Source: Sphingobacteriaceae bacterium
GTDB lineage: Bacteria > Bacteroidota > Bacteroidia > B-17B0 > Aurantibacillaceae
DNA length: 64,000 nt
NCBI GenBank assembly: GCA_947453445.1
Contig: CANGGP010000001.1
Location: 1 to 64,000, forward strand
Direction of reading: 5' to 3'
Within the stretch, counting starts at the first letter, position 1; each line of letters starts with the position of its first letter. The notes under the pieces are model-generated. The model was not told the DNA's origin, did no database searches, and worked only from the letters and a program-made list of their open reading frames with translations. The translations under genes were made by a program, and so were the position numbers. Positions 54,724 to 63,951 of this stretch are shown piece after piece.

Positions 54724-57700
54724 TTATTGCTTTATTAATTTTGTAATTTGATTTTGATTAACACCGGAAGCCTTAATGTAATAAACACCATTGCTTAAAT
54801 CAGAAAGATCTAATTTGGTGGAATGACTGTTTGAAGTACTTTCTTTAATAACTTTACCGGTCACATCTAATACTTCAATTTTATCAATCGTATTGTTTCC
54901 ACTTACAATATTAATTTCGCCTGTACTAGGATTCGGGTATATTGAAAATTCAATATTGTTAAGATTGTTTTCGGCAATAGATGTACAAGCATTAACCTTT
55001 AAATTCACTGTGGCTGTGCCAACACATCCATTGATGTCGGTGCCAATTAAGGTGTAAGTTGTAGTGCCTAAAATGCTTCCCAATACCACCGCATTATTTG
55101 TGTTTACAAATAAAGATGGAGCTGTCCATTGATAATTGCTGGCACCTATACCTGTTAATGTAGCAGTTTCTCCTATACAAATTTGTGGTTCGGATGTGAA
55201 AGCTTGAACAGTAGGATTATTTAAAACTGTAATAAAAATACTTTGTATTGCGCTGCAGCCATTCAAACCTGTTCCTATTACAGAGTATCCAGTGCTGCTC
55301 AATGGCGAAACTTTTATATTCGACGTGGTTGCACTGTTATTCCAAGCATATGTGTTTGCGCCAGTAGCTTGAATATTGGCCGATTGGCCGGCACATACTG
55401 TATTTGGAAAACCAAACACAACCAAGTTAGGCGATTGTTTTACAACTACTTGATGTGAAACAGTGGCAGTACAACCTGAAAGTGTATTTCTACCAATACC
55501 GGTATAAGTAGTATTTGAAGTAGGATAATCAACCATGGTGGCAGTGTTAACCCCGGTACTCCAAGTATATGTATTGGCGCCGCTCATCGATAAAAAGAGT
55601 TGATCGCCACTGCAAATACTGTTGGCACTGGCATTTAAAGTTAAGTTTGGCGCATTGTTTGCGTGCGTACAAGGAATTATTACTGAAAAATCATCCCATG
55701 ATAAGTATTGTCCGTTCGACCCTGTATTGCTTGTGGCTTCAATATTGAAATAATAAAGGCCTGATGTTGCTACGCTGAATGTACCGGAGAGCGAAGTATA
55801 GAAAGGACTTACCGCAGGACCATTGGTGTTTGCAATGAGGGTTTGACTCGAAGTACTTTGATTAGGACCAACAAGTATGGATAAATTCGACCAGTTTGCA
55901 AAACTCTCCGTAATAAACCACAGCGAAGCTGAATAAGTTATACCCGCTTGAAGTTGCACACCGTTAGTGAAGTAATCTTTCACACCACCCGGGTTGAAGA
56001 AAAATGATGCAAATCCATTTCCTGAACGTGGTACACGATTGTTTGAATTAGGGCTTGTGTAGGTGAGTGCCGTGCTCCCTAAACTTGGAGAAAACCATGA
56101 ACAGTTTGGCAATCGATTGTTAAGCGCTATTTGATCAAAATTTTCAAAATAAGGAATGCTGTTGGTTGTAGTTCCTGCAATTTGAACGCCGCCCGCAAGC
56201 GCATTGGTAGAAAAATTTCCGTTCGTGCAGGTGATGATGGCATTATACCAAGTGGTTTGACCAATTGAACCGGTTGAAATCGATTGTGTGGTGCCATTTG
56301 CAATGGCGCTAAACGGACCAACTGAAGAGGTAGTTGATGATTGCCATTGGAATGTTAATCCATTGGTGGTGTAACTGTTTGCAAAATTCAAACTAAGATT
56401 TGTTCCAGGACACTGAACAAATGTTGGTGTTAGAATGGCATTCGTGGCAGGAAAACCTGAGCATGGTGTATTTAAAAATTCTTTTGCTCCCGGATCTGGT
56501 GTTGAAGAATTTCTTGTGTTGCCTAAAATGTCGTTTGCAACACCAATTGGTTCGCCTCTATCGTTTAGTGCGTAAGAAGTTGGTAAGTAATTTTCTTGAG
56601 AAGGATTGATAAAACCTGGCATGATGTTTCCGCCTAAGAAATCCATTGAAGTGCTGGTGGTCCATGTAGCATATGATTGTATGTTGCCGCCAAAATTAAA
56701 GTGGTAGCCATAAAATGCATTGTTCACATTTGGGGCCATATATACATGGTTGCCGTTAGAAGTCACAGTTCCGGTGCCCATTGTGCTGGCATAAAATAAT
56801 CCAACTTTGGTGCCCGAACCACCACGACTTATAGTAATTAAATTATTCTTCACAATACCGCCTGTGCCATAATAGTAAATGCCATACGCCACACTAGTTG
56901 CTGTTGAATTGATATCATCCATTGAAATGGTATTGTGAACAACATCACAAAAATTAACATAGGCATAAATTGGATAGATACCACCATTCGACTTGATGTC
57001 TGAAATAACATTGTTTCTTACAATAACTTTATTGCCGGCCGATCCTGGTTGTGCAATAAAAATGCCATACATGGTACTTGTGATGGATGTATTGGATGTA
57101 TATGGATTTCTGATTCGGTTGTTTTCAATGGTCACCGTACCGCCTGATGGCGCAGCAACACCACTGGTGTAAATGCCGTAATAGGTGGTAAGAGAAGTTA
57201 AATTGGGTCGGTCTAAAATGCAGCCATTGTTTGTAAATGCATAATGATAATAATTGTAAATGCCATACAAATAGAAGTCTCTTATGTTGCAATTAATGAC
57301 ATTATTACCCAATGTATATGGTAATGTTGTTGAACCATAAATTGAAATGCCGTTGTAGCCACCTACCATTGTACAGCCATTCCAAGTATTGTATTGGTTT
57401 AATGCGGCTGTGCCGGTACTTGACCAACTATTGTTTGTTGCGCTCAAAGAAACCGGCATCACGGCGGTACCCGTTGTGTTTATTTGGCAACTGAATGTGC
57501 AATTGATGAAATTATTAAAGCTGGCTTGATTCCATAGTTTTAAGGCAAATCCATTACTTGCATTTTGAGCTACAACAGTAAGGTTACTCACTGTCATGTA
57601 ATCTGCACCACTATACAGTAATGTCCATGGTGCAGCCGAATTTGTAGCATTAAACGAAAGCGTGTTGCCATTCCCTTGAATTAAAACGCTGTTTGTTGCA

Positions 57701-57957
57701 GAAACACCAATGGGCATGTTAAAGTTTACCTGTTCAATGTATGGACCACTATTGGGAACAACGACTACAATAACCGGACCAGAAACACCCAAGGCATTAA
57801 AGTCGGAGGCAAAGGCGGTAAAACTGGTGTAATTCGATGCGCTGACTGGAGCACCTGCATTGATTGAATAGGTGCCAGAAAGTTGTGCGTGCAGGTTTAG
57901 CGTGATGACACTAAATAACACAGCAATAAAATAAAATGTGTTGTTTGTTTTTTTCAT
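54724..57957 (-). CDS. T9SS-secreted right-handed beta-helix protein with Ig-like repeats
   Basis: 1077 residues: signal peptide to LHAQ; a beta-helix region (about 55-500) with repeated short turns such as NNFINCTFSCQ, NNVINCNIRDF, GTVTIENNRIRNPY, VIVRNNVISDI and GIVKNNLITISR; a carbohydrate-binding-like domain (about 590-760; YFENFDQIALNN, WDDFSVIIPC); three Trp-type Ig-like repeats (SICSGDQLFL, TVCAGQSANIQ, QICIGETATLTG); and a T9SS domain (FSIYPNPSTGEINI to TKLIKQ). The Ig-like repeats match those of the 1940-residue adhesin. Likely an extracellular polysaccharide-binding or degrading protein; no catalytic motif is seen. Confidence 0.9.
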   Translation of the reverse strand: MKKTNNTFYFIAVLFSVITLNLHAQLSGTYSINAGAPVSASNYTSFTAFASDFNALGVSGPVIVVVVPNSGPYIEQVNFNMPIGVSATNSVLIQGNGNTLSFNATNSAAPWTLLYSGADYMTVSNLTVVAQNASNGFALKLWNQASFNNFINCTFSCQINTTGTAVMPVSLSATNNSWSSTGTAALNQYNTWNGCTMVGGYNGISIYGSTTLPYTLGNNVINCNIRDFYLYGIYNYYHYAFTNNGCILDRPNLTSLTTYYGIYTSGVAAPSGGTVTIENNRIRNPYTSNTSITSTMYGIFIAQPGSAGNKVIVRNNVISDIKSNGGIYPIYAYVNFCDVVHNTISMDDINSTATSVAYGIYYYGTGGIVKNNLITISRGGSGTKVGLFYASTMGTGTVTSNGNHVYMAPNVNNAFYGYHFNFGGNIQSYATWTTSTSMDFLGGNIMPGFINPSQENYLPTSYALNDRGEPIGVANDILGNTRNSSTPDPGAKEFLNTPCSGFPATNAILTPTFVQCPGTNLSLNFANSYTTNGLTFQWQSSTTSSVGPFSAIANGTTQSISTGSIGQTTWYNAIITCTNGNFSTNALAGGVQIAGTTTNSIPYFENFDQIALNNRLPNCSWFSPSLGSTALTYTSPNSNNRVPRSGNGFASFFFNPGGVKDYFTNGVQLQAGITYSASLWFITESFANWSNLSILVGPNQSTSSQTLIANTNGPAVSPFYTSLSGTFSVATSGLYYFNIEATSNTGSNGQYLSWDDFSVIIPCTHANNAPNLTLNASANSICSGDQLFLSMSGANTYTWSTGVNTATMVDYPTSNTTYTGIGRNTLSGCTATVSHQVVVKQSPNLVVFGFPNTVCAGQSANIQATGANTYAWNNSATTSNIKVSPLSSTGYSVIGTGLNGCSAIQSIFITVLNNPTVQAFTSEPQICIGETATLTGIGASNYQWTAPSLFVNTNNAVVLGSILGTTTYTLIGTDINGCVGTATVNLKVNACTSIAENNLNNIEFSIYPNPSTGEINIVSGNNTIDKIEVLDVTGKVIKESTSNSHSTKLDLSDLSNGVYYIKASGVNQNQITKLIKQ

Positions 57958-58565
57958 AGTTATAGTTTTTATACATTCAAAATTATGTCACAGAGTCCAT
58001 TAATTTTCATTAATACTATTTAATAAGTACATTAATAATTATTATGATTTATTTTTTTGAGATCAATGAATTGAAAAAAGTGAAACAATCAAATCGGCTA
58101 AAACGAACTGATAGCAATGGATTTAATGTTTCTTGAAAACGGAGCAAAAAACTAAAGGCAACCCATCATTTAATAAACTAATTGAATGGATAAAATCTTC
58201 TAATGAAAAATTTGCGAGGTAAAAATTTACTAAACACGTTGGTCACCTAAAATCAAAAAATCATTTCATTGAAAAGAATAAGGAGGCATACGGTTTTAAA
58301 ACAAATTAGTGGAGGAAACCAAATACCATTAAAACACATCCTCTGAAATCAGAGTCAAATTAAAAATGTCAAGTATGCATGATGATAAAAGATGTCCTTG
58401 TATTTAGGCCATCATCCTATGAAGTTAATTCGTGAAGAATGTTTGGGAATTGACCGACTTAGTCAAGCAAGATGTACTTATCTTTTTTTGCTTCCGGAAA
58501 ATGAATTGTTCAATACACTTGTAATAGAAATGTATGCGCTATCAGGTAATTGAAATGTGAATCAC
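57958..58565. other. 608-base AT-rich intergenic region
   Basis: No convincing gene, RNA or repeat was found. A -7-like box TAATTTTG lies at 57978-57985 on the minus strand, 20 bases before the beta-helix gene ATG. The remainder is uniform AT-rich sequence. Confidence 0.5.
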
Positions 58566-58832
58566 TTATGCAATGGCCTTGTGGTTAACGAATTCTACTT
58601 TTATCTCAGCGTCCACATGAACTTGTTTGTTGTGGTAAATGAGCTTTTTTCTTAAATCAAACAGATCTCTTTGAAGTTCAACAATTCTTTTTTCTCTCAT
58701 CTTAATTTGCTCTTCAGAATCGTCAAATTTAATTTGATCTTCATGGTATTTAATTTTAACATGCACCATCTGCGTGATAATGTTTAACATGTCTTCGGCT
58801 TCGAATGCACCTTTAATGAGTGAAATTTTCAT
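58566..58832 (-). CDS. Small coiled-coil protein, unknown function
   Basis: 88 residues with no signal peptide. A heptad-like helix runs from about 35 to 68 (KFDDSEEQIKMREKRIVEL, QRDLFDLRKKLIYHNKQ). No family is recognised. Its start overlaps the CutA-like gene by 20 bases, so translation is probably coupled. Last gene of the icd operon. Confidence 0.65.
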   Translation of the reverse strand: MKISLIKGAFEAEDMLNIITQMVHVKIKYHEDQIKFDDSEEQIKMREKRIVELQRDLFDLRKKLIYHNKQVHVDAEIKVEFVNHKAIA

Positions 58833-59148
58833 TGGCTTTGTTTTGGATTATCTTTGATTGAATTAGTTTATTGAATTGTTTATTAGAAGCGATAATGGGC
58901 ACTGAATTAATAAGGATGTTAGGCCCCAATTCACTTTCTATGTAGGCTTCTATTTTGCTAAATAAAGTTGAAAGGGTTTTTGCTGTAATCACAGAATAAA
59001 TTTCTTTTACCATTTTATTGTCGTCAAATGTATATGATTCATTATTTTCATCGATGGTTGCGTTGGCAATGAACTTCATGCTCAATAGCTTCTCAACCAA
59101 GCGCACCGGCTCTTGGTCGCGCTTTAAATATATCACTACATTAATCAT
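58813..59148 (-). CDS. CutA-like protein
   Basis: 111 residues. The fold of CutA1 is visible: MINVVIYLKRDQEPVRLVEKLLSMKFIANATI, a central strand YSVITAKTLSTLFSKIEAYI, and SVPIIASNKQFNKLI, matching the usual LPIxAGNxxYLxWL. The CutA family forms trimers and has been tied to metal tolerance and signalling, but its role is not settled. It sits downstream of isocitrate dehydrogenase and a small exported protein in the operon. Confidence 0.75.
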   Translation of the reverse strand: MINVVIYLKRDQEPVRLVEKLLSMKFIANATIDENNESYTFDDNKMVKEIYSVITAKTLSTLFSKIEAYIESELGPNILINSVPIIASNKQFNKLIQSKIIQNKANENFTH

Positions 59149-59180
59149 TGTATACTTGTTTTATTGTCACATTAATTGAT

Positions 59181-59543
59181 CTAATTCAACGCTTGTTTAT
59201 ATTTTACCGCAATGCCCCATATCAATGGCCGGCAAACAACATGCGCAATTTGTACATTGATCAAAGCATCTGCACCTTCTTTCTGGGCCTCTGTGCTAAG
59301 TTTTTTCATTAGATTTTCAGGGCTGGAAAATAAACTGCCTTCTACCTCCATGTATTTAATTTCAATATACTCTTTAGAGGGTATCTTCATGGAATATACC
59401 TCTAAGGCATGTTGTTTTTTCTGTTTTAGCTTAACACTTCTCATTGCCATACACTTAGAGCATGTTAGCATGATCAATACACCGAGTATCATGGTAGCTT
59501 TAATTTTATTTCGTAATAATTTAAACTTCGTTGGTTCAATCAT
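59181..59543 (-). CDS. Small exported protein, unknown function
   Basis: 120 residues. A hydrophobic segment near the start (ATMILGVLIMLTCSKCMA) suggests an exported protein, possibly a lipoprotein, although the residue before Cys is Thr. The C-terminal half (YIEIKYMEVEGSLFSSPENL, LSTEAQKEGADALINVQIAH) resembles YbjQ/heavy-metal-associated small lipoproteins with a GADA motif, but the link is weak. 19 bases downstream of the icd stop. Confidence 0.6.
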   Translation of the reverse strand: MIEPTKFKLLRNKIKATMILGVLIMLTCSKCMAMRSVKLKQKKQHALEVYSMKIPSKEYIEIKYMEVEGSLFSSPENLMKKLSTEAQKEGADALINVQIAHVVCRPLIWGIAVKYKQALN

Positions 59544-59562
59544 TGCAATATAATTGCTTAAT

Positions 59563-61002
59563 TTATTGTCCTTGTCCTAATGAATAAGCTGCTTTGCCAT
59601 CAAATGCATACAAGTTTTCTGTTTTAATCACATCAATATTATTTTCAATTGCATTGGCCAGAAGTGTAATTGTTTGTGTTTTATTAATTATTCCATCATT
59701 GCTTGTTTTAAATCTGCATCTCCAATGGTCGGTGCAAAATGTTTCTTGAAAGCCGTCCGGCCATACTTTGATGCCTCTGTTTGTAATCATCGACAATTGA
59801 AGTTCATTTGTTTCAATTGATTTAATCATGTTTGCCAAATCATTGGCCTCGGTTCCTGGCCAATGCACAAATAAATCAACACCTTTTAGTTCTTTTTTTG
59901 CCGCAGGTTTTCTTTTGTATTTCGGAAGATTTAAAGTAGTTCCTTTAGCATATGTCACCGGCTTAAGCGATTTGGGTTTTTGTCCAAGGTTATTAATTAT
60001 GGCCTTTGCGAATTCTTTGGTGCCTACTTGTTTCTTACTAATTCCTTCTTTAAAAATATCGTAAGTATGTATCCCATCTTCTATGGTTTTAAGCCAGGCG
60101 TTCTGAATTTTTTCTGCTACGTCGTTTTGGCCTATATGGTTTAACATCATGATAGCGCCTTGCAACAAACCCGAAGGGTTGGCCATGTCCTGGTTCGCTC
60201 TTCTTGGTGCCGAACCATGAATCGCTTCGAACATGGCACAAGATTCGCCAATATTGGCAGATCCGGCCAAACCAACAGAGCCTGCTATTTGGGCTGCAAT
60301 GTCAGATAAAACATCTCCGTATAAATTAAGGGTTACTATCAAATCAAATACCTCAGGGGTATCAGCCATTTTTGCGGCGCCTATATCTATAATCCAATGC
60401 TCATTTTCAATGTCGGGATACTCGACAGCAATTTCATCAAACACCTGGTGAAATAAACCGTCAGTTTGTTTCATAATATTGTCTTTGGTAAAACAGGTTA
60501 CCTTCTTTCTTCCATATTGTTTAGCGTATTCAAAAGCGTAACGAATAATTTTTTCACAGCCCGGACGGCTGATCAATTTTAAACACTGTATCACCTCGTC
60601 GGTTTGTTGATGTTCAATACCCGCATAAAGATCTTCTTCATTTTCGCGAATAATCACAATATCCATAAATGGATGCTTTGTTTTAACGAAGGGGTGAAGA
60701 CTCATGCATGGACGAACGTTTGAGTAAAGTCCAAGAAATTTTCGTGTTGTTACATTTAAACTTTTGTAACCTCCACCTTGAGGCGTGGTTATTGGCGCTT
60801 TTAAAAACACCTTATTTTTTCTGATGATGTCCCATGAGGCTTTTGAAATGCCGGAAGTATTTCCTGCTAAATAAACTTTTTCGCCAACCTCAATCTCATC
60901 TATTTCGAGCTGAGCACCTGCCGTTAAAAGAATATCAAGTGTGGCATCCATAATTTCAGGACCAATGCCATCACCCTTTGCAACCGTTATTTTTGTTATC
61001 AT
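59563..61002 (-). CDS. icd: NADP-dependent isocitrate dehydrogenase, Thermus-type
   Basis: 479 residues. Converts isocitrate to 2-oxoglutarate in the TCA cycle. Motifs: GDGIGPEIMDATL, RENEEDLYAGIEHQQTDE, GSANIGESCAMFEAIHGSAP and the metal-site NLYGDVLSDIAAQ. The extra 140-residue C-terminal domain (from about 340; KKELKGVDLFVHWPG, FCTDHWRCRF) is the form found in Thermus and some Bacteroidota. Fourth gene of the operon, with three small membrane proteins before it. Confidence 0.93.
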   Translation of the reverse strand: MITKITVAKGDGIGPEIMDATLDILLTAGAQLEIDEIEVGEKVYLAGNTSGISKASWDIIRKNKVFLKAPITTPQGGGYKSLNVTTRKFLGLYSNVRPCMSLHPFVKTKHPFMDIVIIRENEEDLYAGIEHQQTDEVIQCLKLISRPGCEKIIRYAFEYAKQYGRKKVTCFTKDNIMKQTDGLFHQVFDEIAVEYPDIENEHWIIDIGAAKMADTPEVFDLIVTLNLYGDVLSDIAAQIAGSVGLAGSANIGESCAMFEAIHGSAPRRANQDMANPSGLLQGAIMMLNHIGQNDVAEKIQNAWLKTIEDGIHTYDIFKEGISKKQVGTKEFAKAIINNLGQKPKSLKPVTYAKGTTLNLPKYKRKPAAKKELKGVDLFVHWPGTEANDLANMIKSIETNELQLSMITNRGIKVWPDGFQETFCTDHWRCRFKTSNDGIINKTQTITLLANAIENNIDVIKTENLYAFDGKAAYSLGQGQ

Positions 61003-61005
61003 GTA

Positions 61006-61224
61006 TTAATTATTTTTTGTTTTTAAAATGCTTTTGTAAATATCACGTAAATACAATCCGGCGGATACAATTAGGCCTATTGAAAACATGAAGAGAATTC
61101 GTGAAAATAATTCACTTGTTGAAGCGTAAATTTTGTCGTCGACGCCATTGGAAGGGTAGAAAATGCCAATCAAAATTAATACGATGGCCATAACGATTGA
61201 TGCATAATTGTTTTGTTCAATCAT
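61006..61224 (-). CDS. Small membrane protein with two TM helices (C)
   Basis: 72 residues: a helix (YASIVMAIVLILIGIFY) and a second (FSRILFMFSIGLIVSAGLYL). No family recognised. Its start overlaps the stop of the preceding small gene (ATGA), and icd starts 3 bases after its stop. Confidence 0.65.
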   Translation of the reverse strand: MIEQNNYASIVMAIVLILIGIFYPSNGVDDKIYASTSELFSRILFMFSIGLIVSAGLYLRDIYKSILKTKNN

Positions 61225-61472
61225 GTTGATTTTTGTTTTAAGTAAGTGTTAATTAATTCAATCTGCTTGGCCTTATAACGAATTGTTTCTATTCGAACGA
61301 AATTGCTTATAAGCATCAAGATTATATTGTCTCCAAAGCCTAAAAGTATAACCACAATCAATGGCGCAAAAATTAATTCCATGTTAATCAGTAGAATTTC
61401 GAAATAGCTAAGTAAAAATAAACTGACTGATACAATAAGGGCTGGGATTAATATTGCAAGTATCTTCATCAT
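61221..61472 (-). CDS. Small membrane protein with two to three TM helices (B)
   Basis: 83 residues: ILAILIPALIVSVSLFLLSYF, then LIFAPLIVVILLGFGDNIILM, then a basic tail (RIETIRYKAKQIEL). No family recognised. Start is ATG; it overlaps the next gene by 4 bases and is 8 bases from the upstream one. Confidence 0.65.
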   Translation of the reverse strand: MMKILAILIPALIVSVSLFLLSYFEILLINMELIFAPLIVVILLGFGDNIILMLISNFVRIETIRYKAKQIELINTYLKQKST

Positions 61473-61480
61473 AACAATAG

Positions 61481-61783
61481 TTATTTTTGAATTGTTTTTT
61501 TAGCATTGGTTTTAATGAATACATTTTCTATGGATTGTATTATTTTTGACCAATGTTGATCTTGGAAGAACTCGTATTCAATGGTTACAACCAAAATGAA
61601 TAATATTAAAAACATGGTAAAGAAGAAATGGTGAAAAGCAAAATTTGAAAATCTATTCAAAAGCTCTGAAATTTCACTGTGAAAAAAAGTTGAGTAAATC
61701 AGCAGTGCAAATAACACCTTGAAGCTTTCAACTGCGATTTTTTTTGCGGAATTTGATTTTTTATTTTCCTTTTGCATAAGCAT
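61481..61783 (-). CDS. Small membrane protein with two TM helices (A)
   Basis: 100 residues; N-terminal basic stretch (KKSNSAKK) then helices FKVLFALLIYSTFFHS and FFFTMFLILFILVVTIEY, then a soluble tail. First gene of the icd operon. Could be read from M1 or M3 (MQKENKK). A -7 box TAACTTTG lies at 61794-61801 on this strand. No family recognised. Confidence 0.65.
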   Translation of the reverse strand: MLMQKENKKSNSAKKIAVESFKVLFALLIYSTFFHSEISELLNRFSNFAFHHFFFTMFLILFILVVTIEYEFFQDQHWSKIIQSIENVFIKTNAKKTIQK

Positions 61784-61793
61784 GTTTTTTTTA

Positions 61794-61835
61794 CAAAGTT
61801 AAGCCTGGTGTTTCATAAATTTTTATTTATCTTTG
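61794..61835. promoter_or_regulatory. Divergent promoters for the icd operon and lysR
   Basis: TAACTTTG on the minus strand (61801-61794) faces the icd operon; TATCTTTG on the plus strand (61828-61835) faces the LysR gene. Both fit TAnnTTTG. A LysR site would be expected here, but I cannot single out a T-N11-A box. Confidence 0.55.
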
Positions 61836-61859
61836 TTATGAGATACATAGTTTATTTTT

Positions 61860-62795
61860 ATGAATTACACCCTACATCAATTGCAAGTGTTTGCCAAGGT
61901 TGTTCAACTTAAAAGCGTAACCAAAGCATCTGAAGAGCTTTTTATGACGCAGCCTGCAGTTTCAATTCAATTAAAAAATTTCCAGGACCAATTTGAAATT
62001 CCATTAACGGAAGTGGTTGGCAGACAATTGTACGTTACCGAATTCGGCATGGAAATATACCACATGGCAGAAAAAATAATCAATGAAGTGTATGCCATTA
62101 ATTATAAAACCATGGCCTTTAAAGGTCACTTATCAGGACGGTTATTGGTGGCAGCTGTTTCAACAGGTAAATATGTAATGCCTTATTTTTTAACTGATTT
62201 CATGAAGGAACACCAGGGCATTGATTTAATTATGGATGTAACCAATAAAGTGAAAGTAACCAACAGCCTTCAGAGCAATGAAATTGATTTTGCTTTGGTA
62301 TCGGTATTGCCCGATGGCTTAAATGTGAATGAAGAAATTTTGATTGATAATGAATTGTATTTGGTTGGCAGTAAAAGTGAAGAGGGTTTCAAAAAAGAAG
62401 TAGGCAAAGCTGATCTTCAAAAAATGCCACTAATCTTTCGGGAAGAGGGTTCCGGTACGCGAAAAGTAATGGAAGATTATCTTTTGAAAAACAAAATACA
62501 AGTTCGAAAAAAGATGGAGCTTACGTCCAATGAGGCTATTAAACAAGCCATTTTGGCCGGACTAGGCTATTCTATCATGCCCCTCATTGGTATTAGAAAT
62601 GAAGTTCAAAAGGGTGAATTAAAAATAATTTCAGCACCCGGCTTTCCAATAAAAACAAAGTGGCGAATTATTTGGCTTAAAAGTAAAAAGTTATCGCCGG
62701 TGGCCAATGCCTACCTCGAATTTCTAAAGCTCAGAAAACATGAAATCGTGGATGAACACTTTAAGTGGATGGAAAAAGTAAAAAAGAACCATTAA
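61860..62795 (+). CDS. LysR-family transcriptional regulator
   Basis: 311 residues. N-terminal winged helix-turn-helix (MNYTLHQLQVFAKVVQLKSV, TKASEELFMTQPAVSIQLKNF) and a LysR substrate-binding domain (about 90-305; LLVAAVSTGKYVMPYFLTDF, LIFREEGSGTRKVMEDYL). The HTH is typical of the CysB/CbbR group. Divergent from the icd operon by 76 bases with a shared promoter zone, so it is the likely regulator of that operon. The inducer is unknown. Confidence 0.93.
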   Translation: MNYTLHQLQVFAKVVQLKSVTKASEELFMTQPAVSIQLKNFQDQFEIPLTEVVGRQLYVTEFGMEIYHMAEKIINEVYAINYKTMAFKGHLSGRLLVAAVSTGKYVMPYFLTDFMKEHQGIDLIMDVTNKVKVTNSLQSNEIDFALVSVLPDGLNVNEEILIDNELYLVGSKSEEGFKKEVGKADLQKMPLIFREEGSGTRKVMEDYLLKNKIQVRKKMELTSNEAIKQAILAGLGYSIMPLIGIRNEVQKGELKIISAPGFPIKTKWRIIWLKSKKLSPVANAYLEFLKLRKHEIVDEHFKWMEKVKKNH

Positions 62796-62802
62796 AACCG
62801 AT

Positions 62803-63951
62803 TTATTGTTTGGAAATAAATTCAGTAATTAAAGTAAAAACATTTTGATAAGCGCTGAGTGGCAAAGTTTTTTCAATATCATAAATATCATGATAAGCAC
62901 TAATGCCTCCCATTGTGTAAATAAAAAAACAAGGCACACCTGCTTCAGAAAACCAGTAGTGATCGCTATTAGCGGCCTTACCGCGCTTTTTGATTTGTTT
63001 TAATAATTGCTTTTGTTGGTTAATTTGATTGAGTATTTCAAATTCTTTTTCATGTATCGCCCCATTTACCACCATAATGCCATCCTGCCCGGTGCCAAGT
63101 AAATCAAGATTTATTAAAAACTTTATTTTCTTTAAATCAAATGAATTTGATTCCACAAAAGCCTTTGAGCCTAATAAGCCGGCTTCTTCCCCTGCAAAAA
63201 AAAGAAAAACACATTTGTATTTGGGTGGATGTTGCGCATAATATTTTAATAAACTTAATACCATACTCACGCCGCTGGCATTGTCGTTTGCGCCGGGAAA
63301 GTAGCAGTTTTTGCCAATGCCCCCCAAGTGATCATAGTGGGCCGAAAATACAATACAAGAATCTGAATTCGTTTGTCCCGCTATATAACAGCCAATGTTG
63401 TTACTTTTGAAGTGCTTTATGAGTTTATTTTTAATTTTGATCTCAATTTCTTTTGGCTCATTGCTTACAGTCTTTTGATCAATTTCTATCTCGGCAATTG
63501 GCTTTACTTCGTGGGCAACACTGAAAGTGAGTTTTTTCTTTATCACAACACTCACCATTTGATCATGGGCGGCACCCGAATAATGAACACTGTCTTTTTT
63601 GCTCAATGTAAAAGTACCTTTAATGCTATTGCTTCCCGGATTTGGTATAAAGTCGCGACCAACAAGCAATGATTTGCCATTTATTTTAACTTGAATATTT
63701 TTTGGAAAGGTATTTAGGTTTTGATAAAAAGTTTGGGTGTAAGATTTTTCAAAAATCATTTGACCTTTGTTTTTCTTTACTTCACCAACAATGTATTTTT
63801 CGGCATTTTGTAAACCGTTATTTAAATACCCTCTCCCATAACAATTATCGGAACAAAGAAATTGAATGATACGCCTGGCTTCCAAAGTATCCTGCGCATA
63901 CAAAAAACTTTGGATGAAAATAAAAAAAGAATAGATTTTTAATCGGCGCAT
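62803..63951 (-). CDS. Exported M28 family aminopeptidase
   Basis: 382 residues, signal peptide to LYAQ. Two-zinc peptidase: zinc and active-site motifs FSAHYDHLGGIGK, GANDNASGVSMVLSLL, FFAGEEAGLLGSKAF (Glu-Glu), INLDLLGTGQDG and the late His in AYHDIYDIEK. It removes N-terminal residues from peptides outside the cytoplasm. Its ATG overlaps the stop of an upstream gene (TAATG). Convergent with the LysR gene, 7 bases apart. Confidence 0.92.
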   Translation of the reverse strand: MRRLKIYSFFIFIQSFLYAQDTLEARRIIQFLCSDNCYGRGYLNNGLQNAEKYIVGEVKKNKGQMIFEKSYTQTFYQNLNTFPKNIQVKINGKSLLVGRDFIPNPGSNSIKGTFTLSKKDSVHYSGAAHDQMVSVVIKKKLTFSVAHEVKPIAEIEIDQKTVSNEPKEIEIKIKNKLIKHFKSNNIGCYIAGQTNSDSCIVFSAHYDHLGGIGKNCYFPGANDNASGVSMVLSLLKYYAQHPPKYKCVFLFFAGEEAGLLGSKAFVESNSFDLKKIKFLINLDLLGTGQDGIMVVNGAIHEKEFEILNQINQQKQLLKQIKKRGKAANSDHYWFSEAGVPCFFIYTMGGISAYHDIYDIEKTLPLSAYQNVFTLITEFISKQ

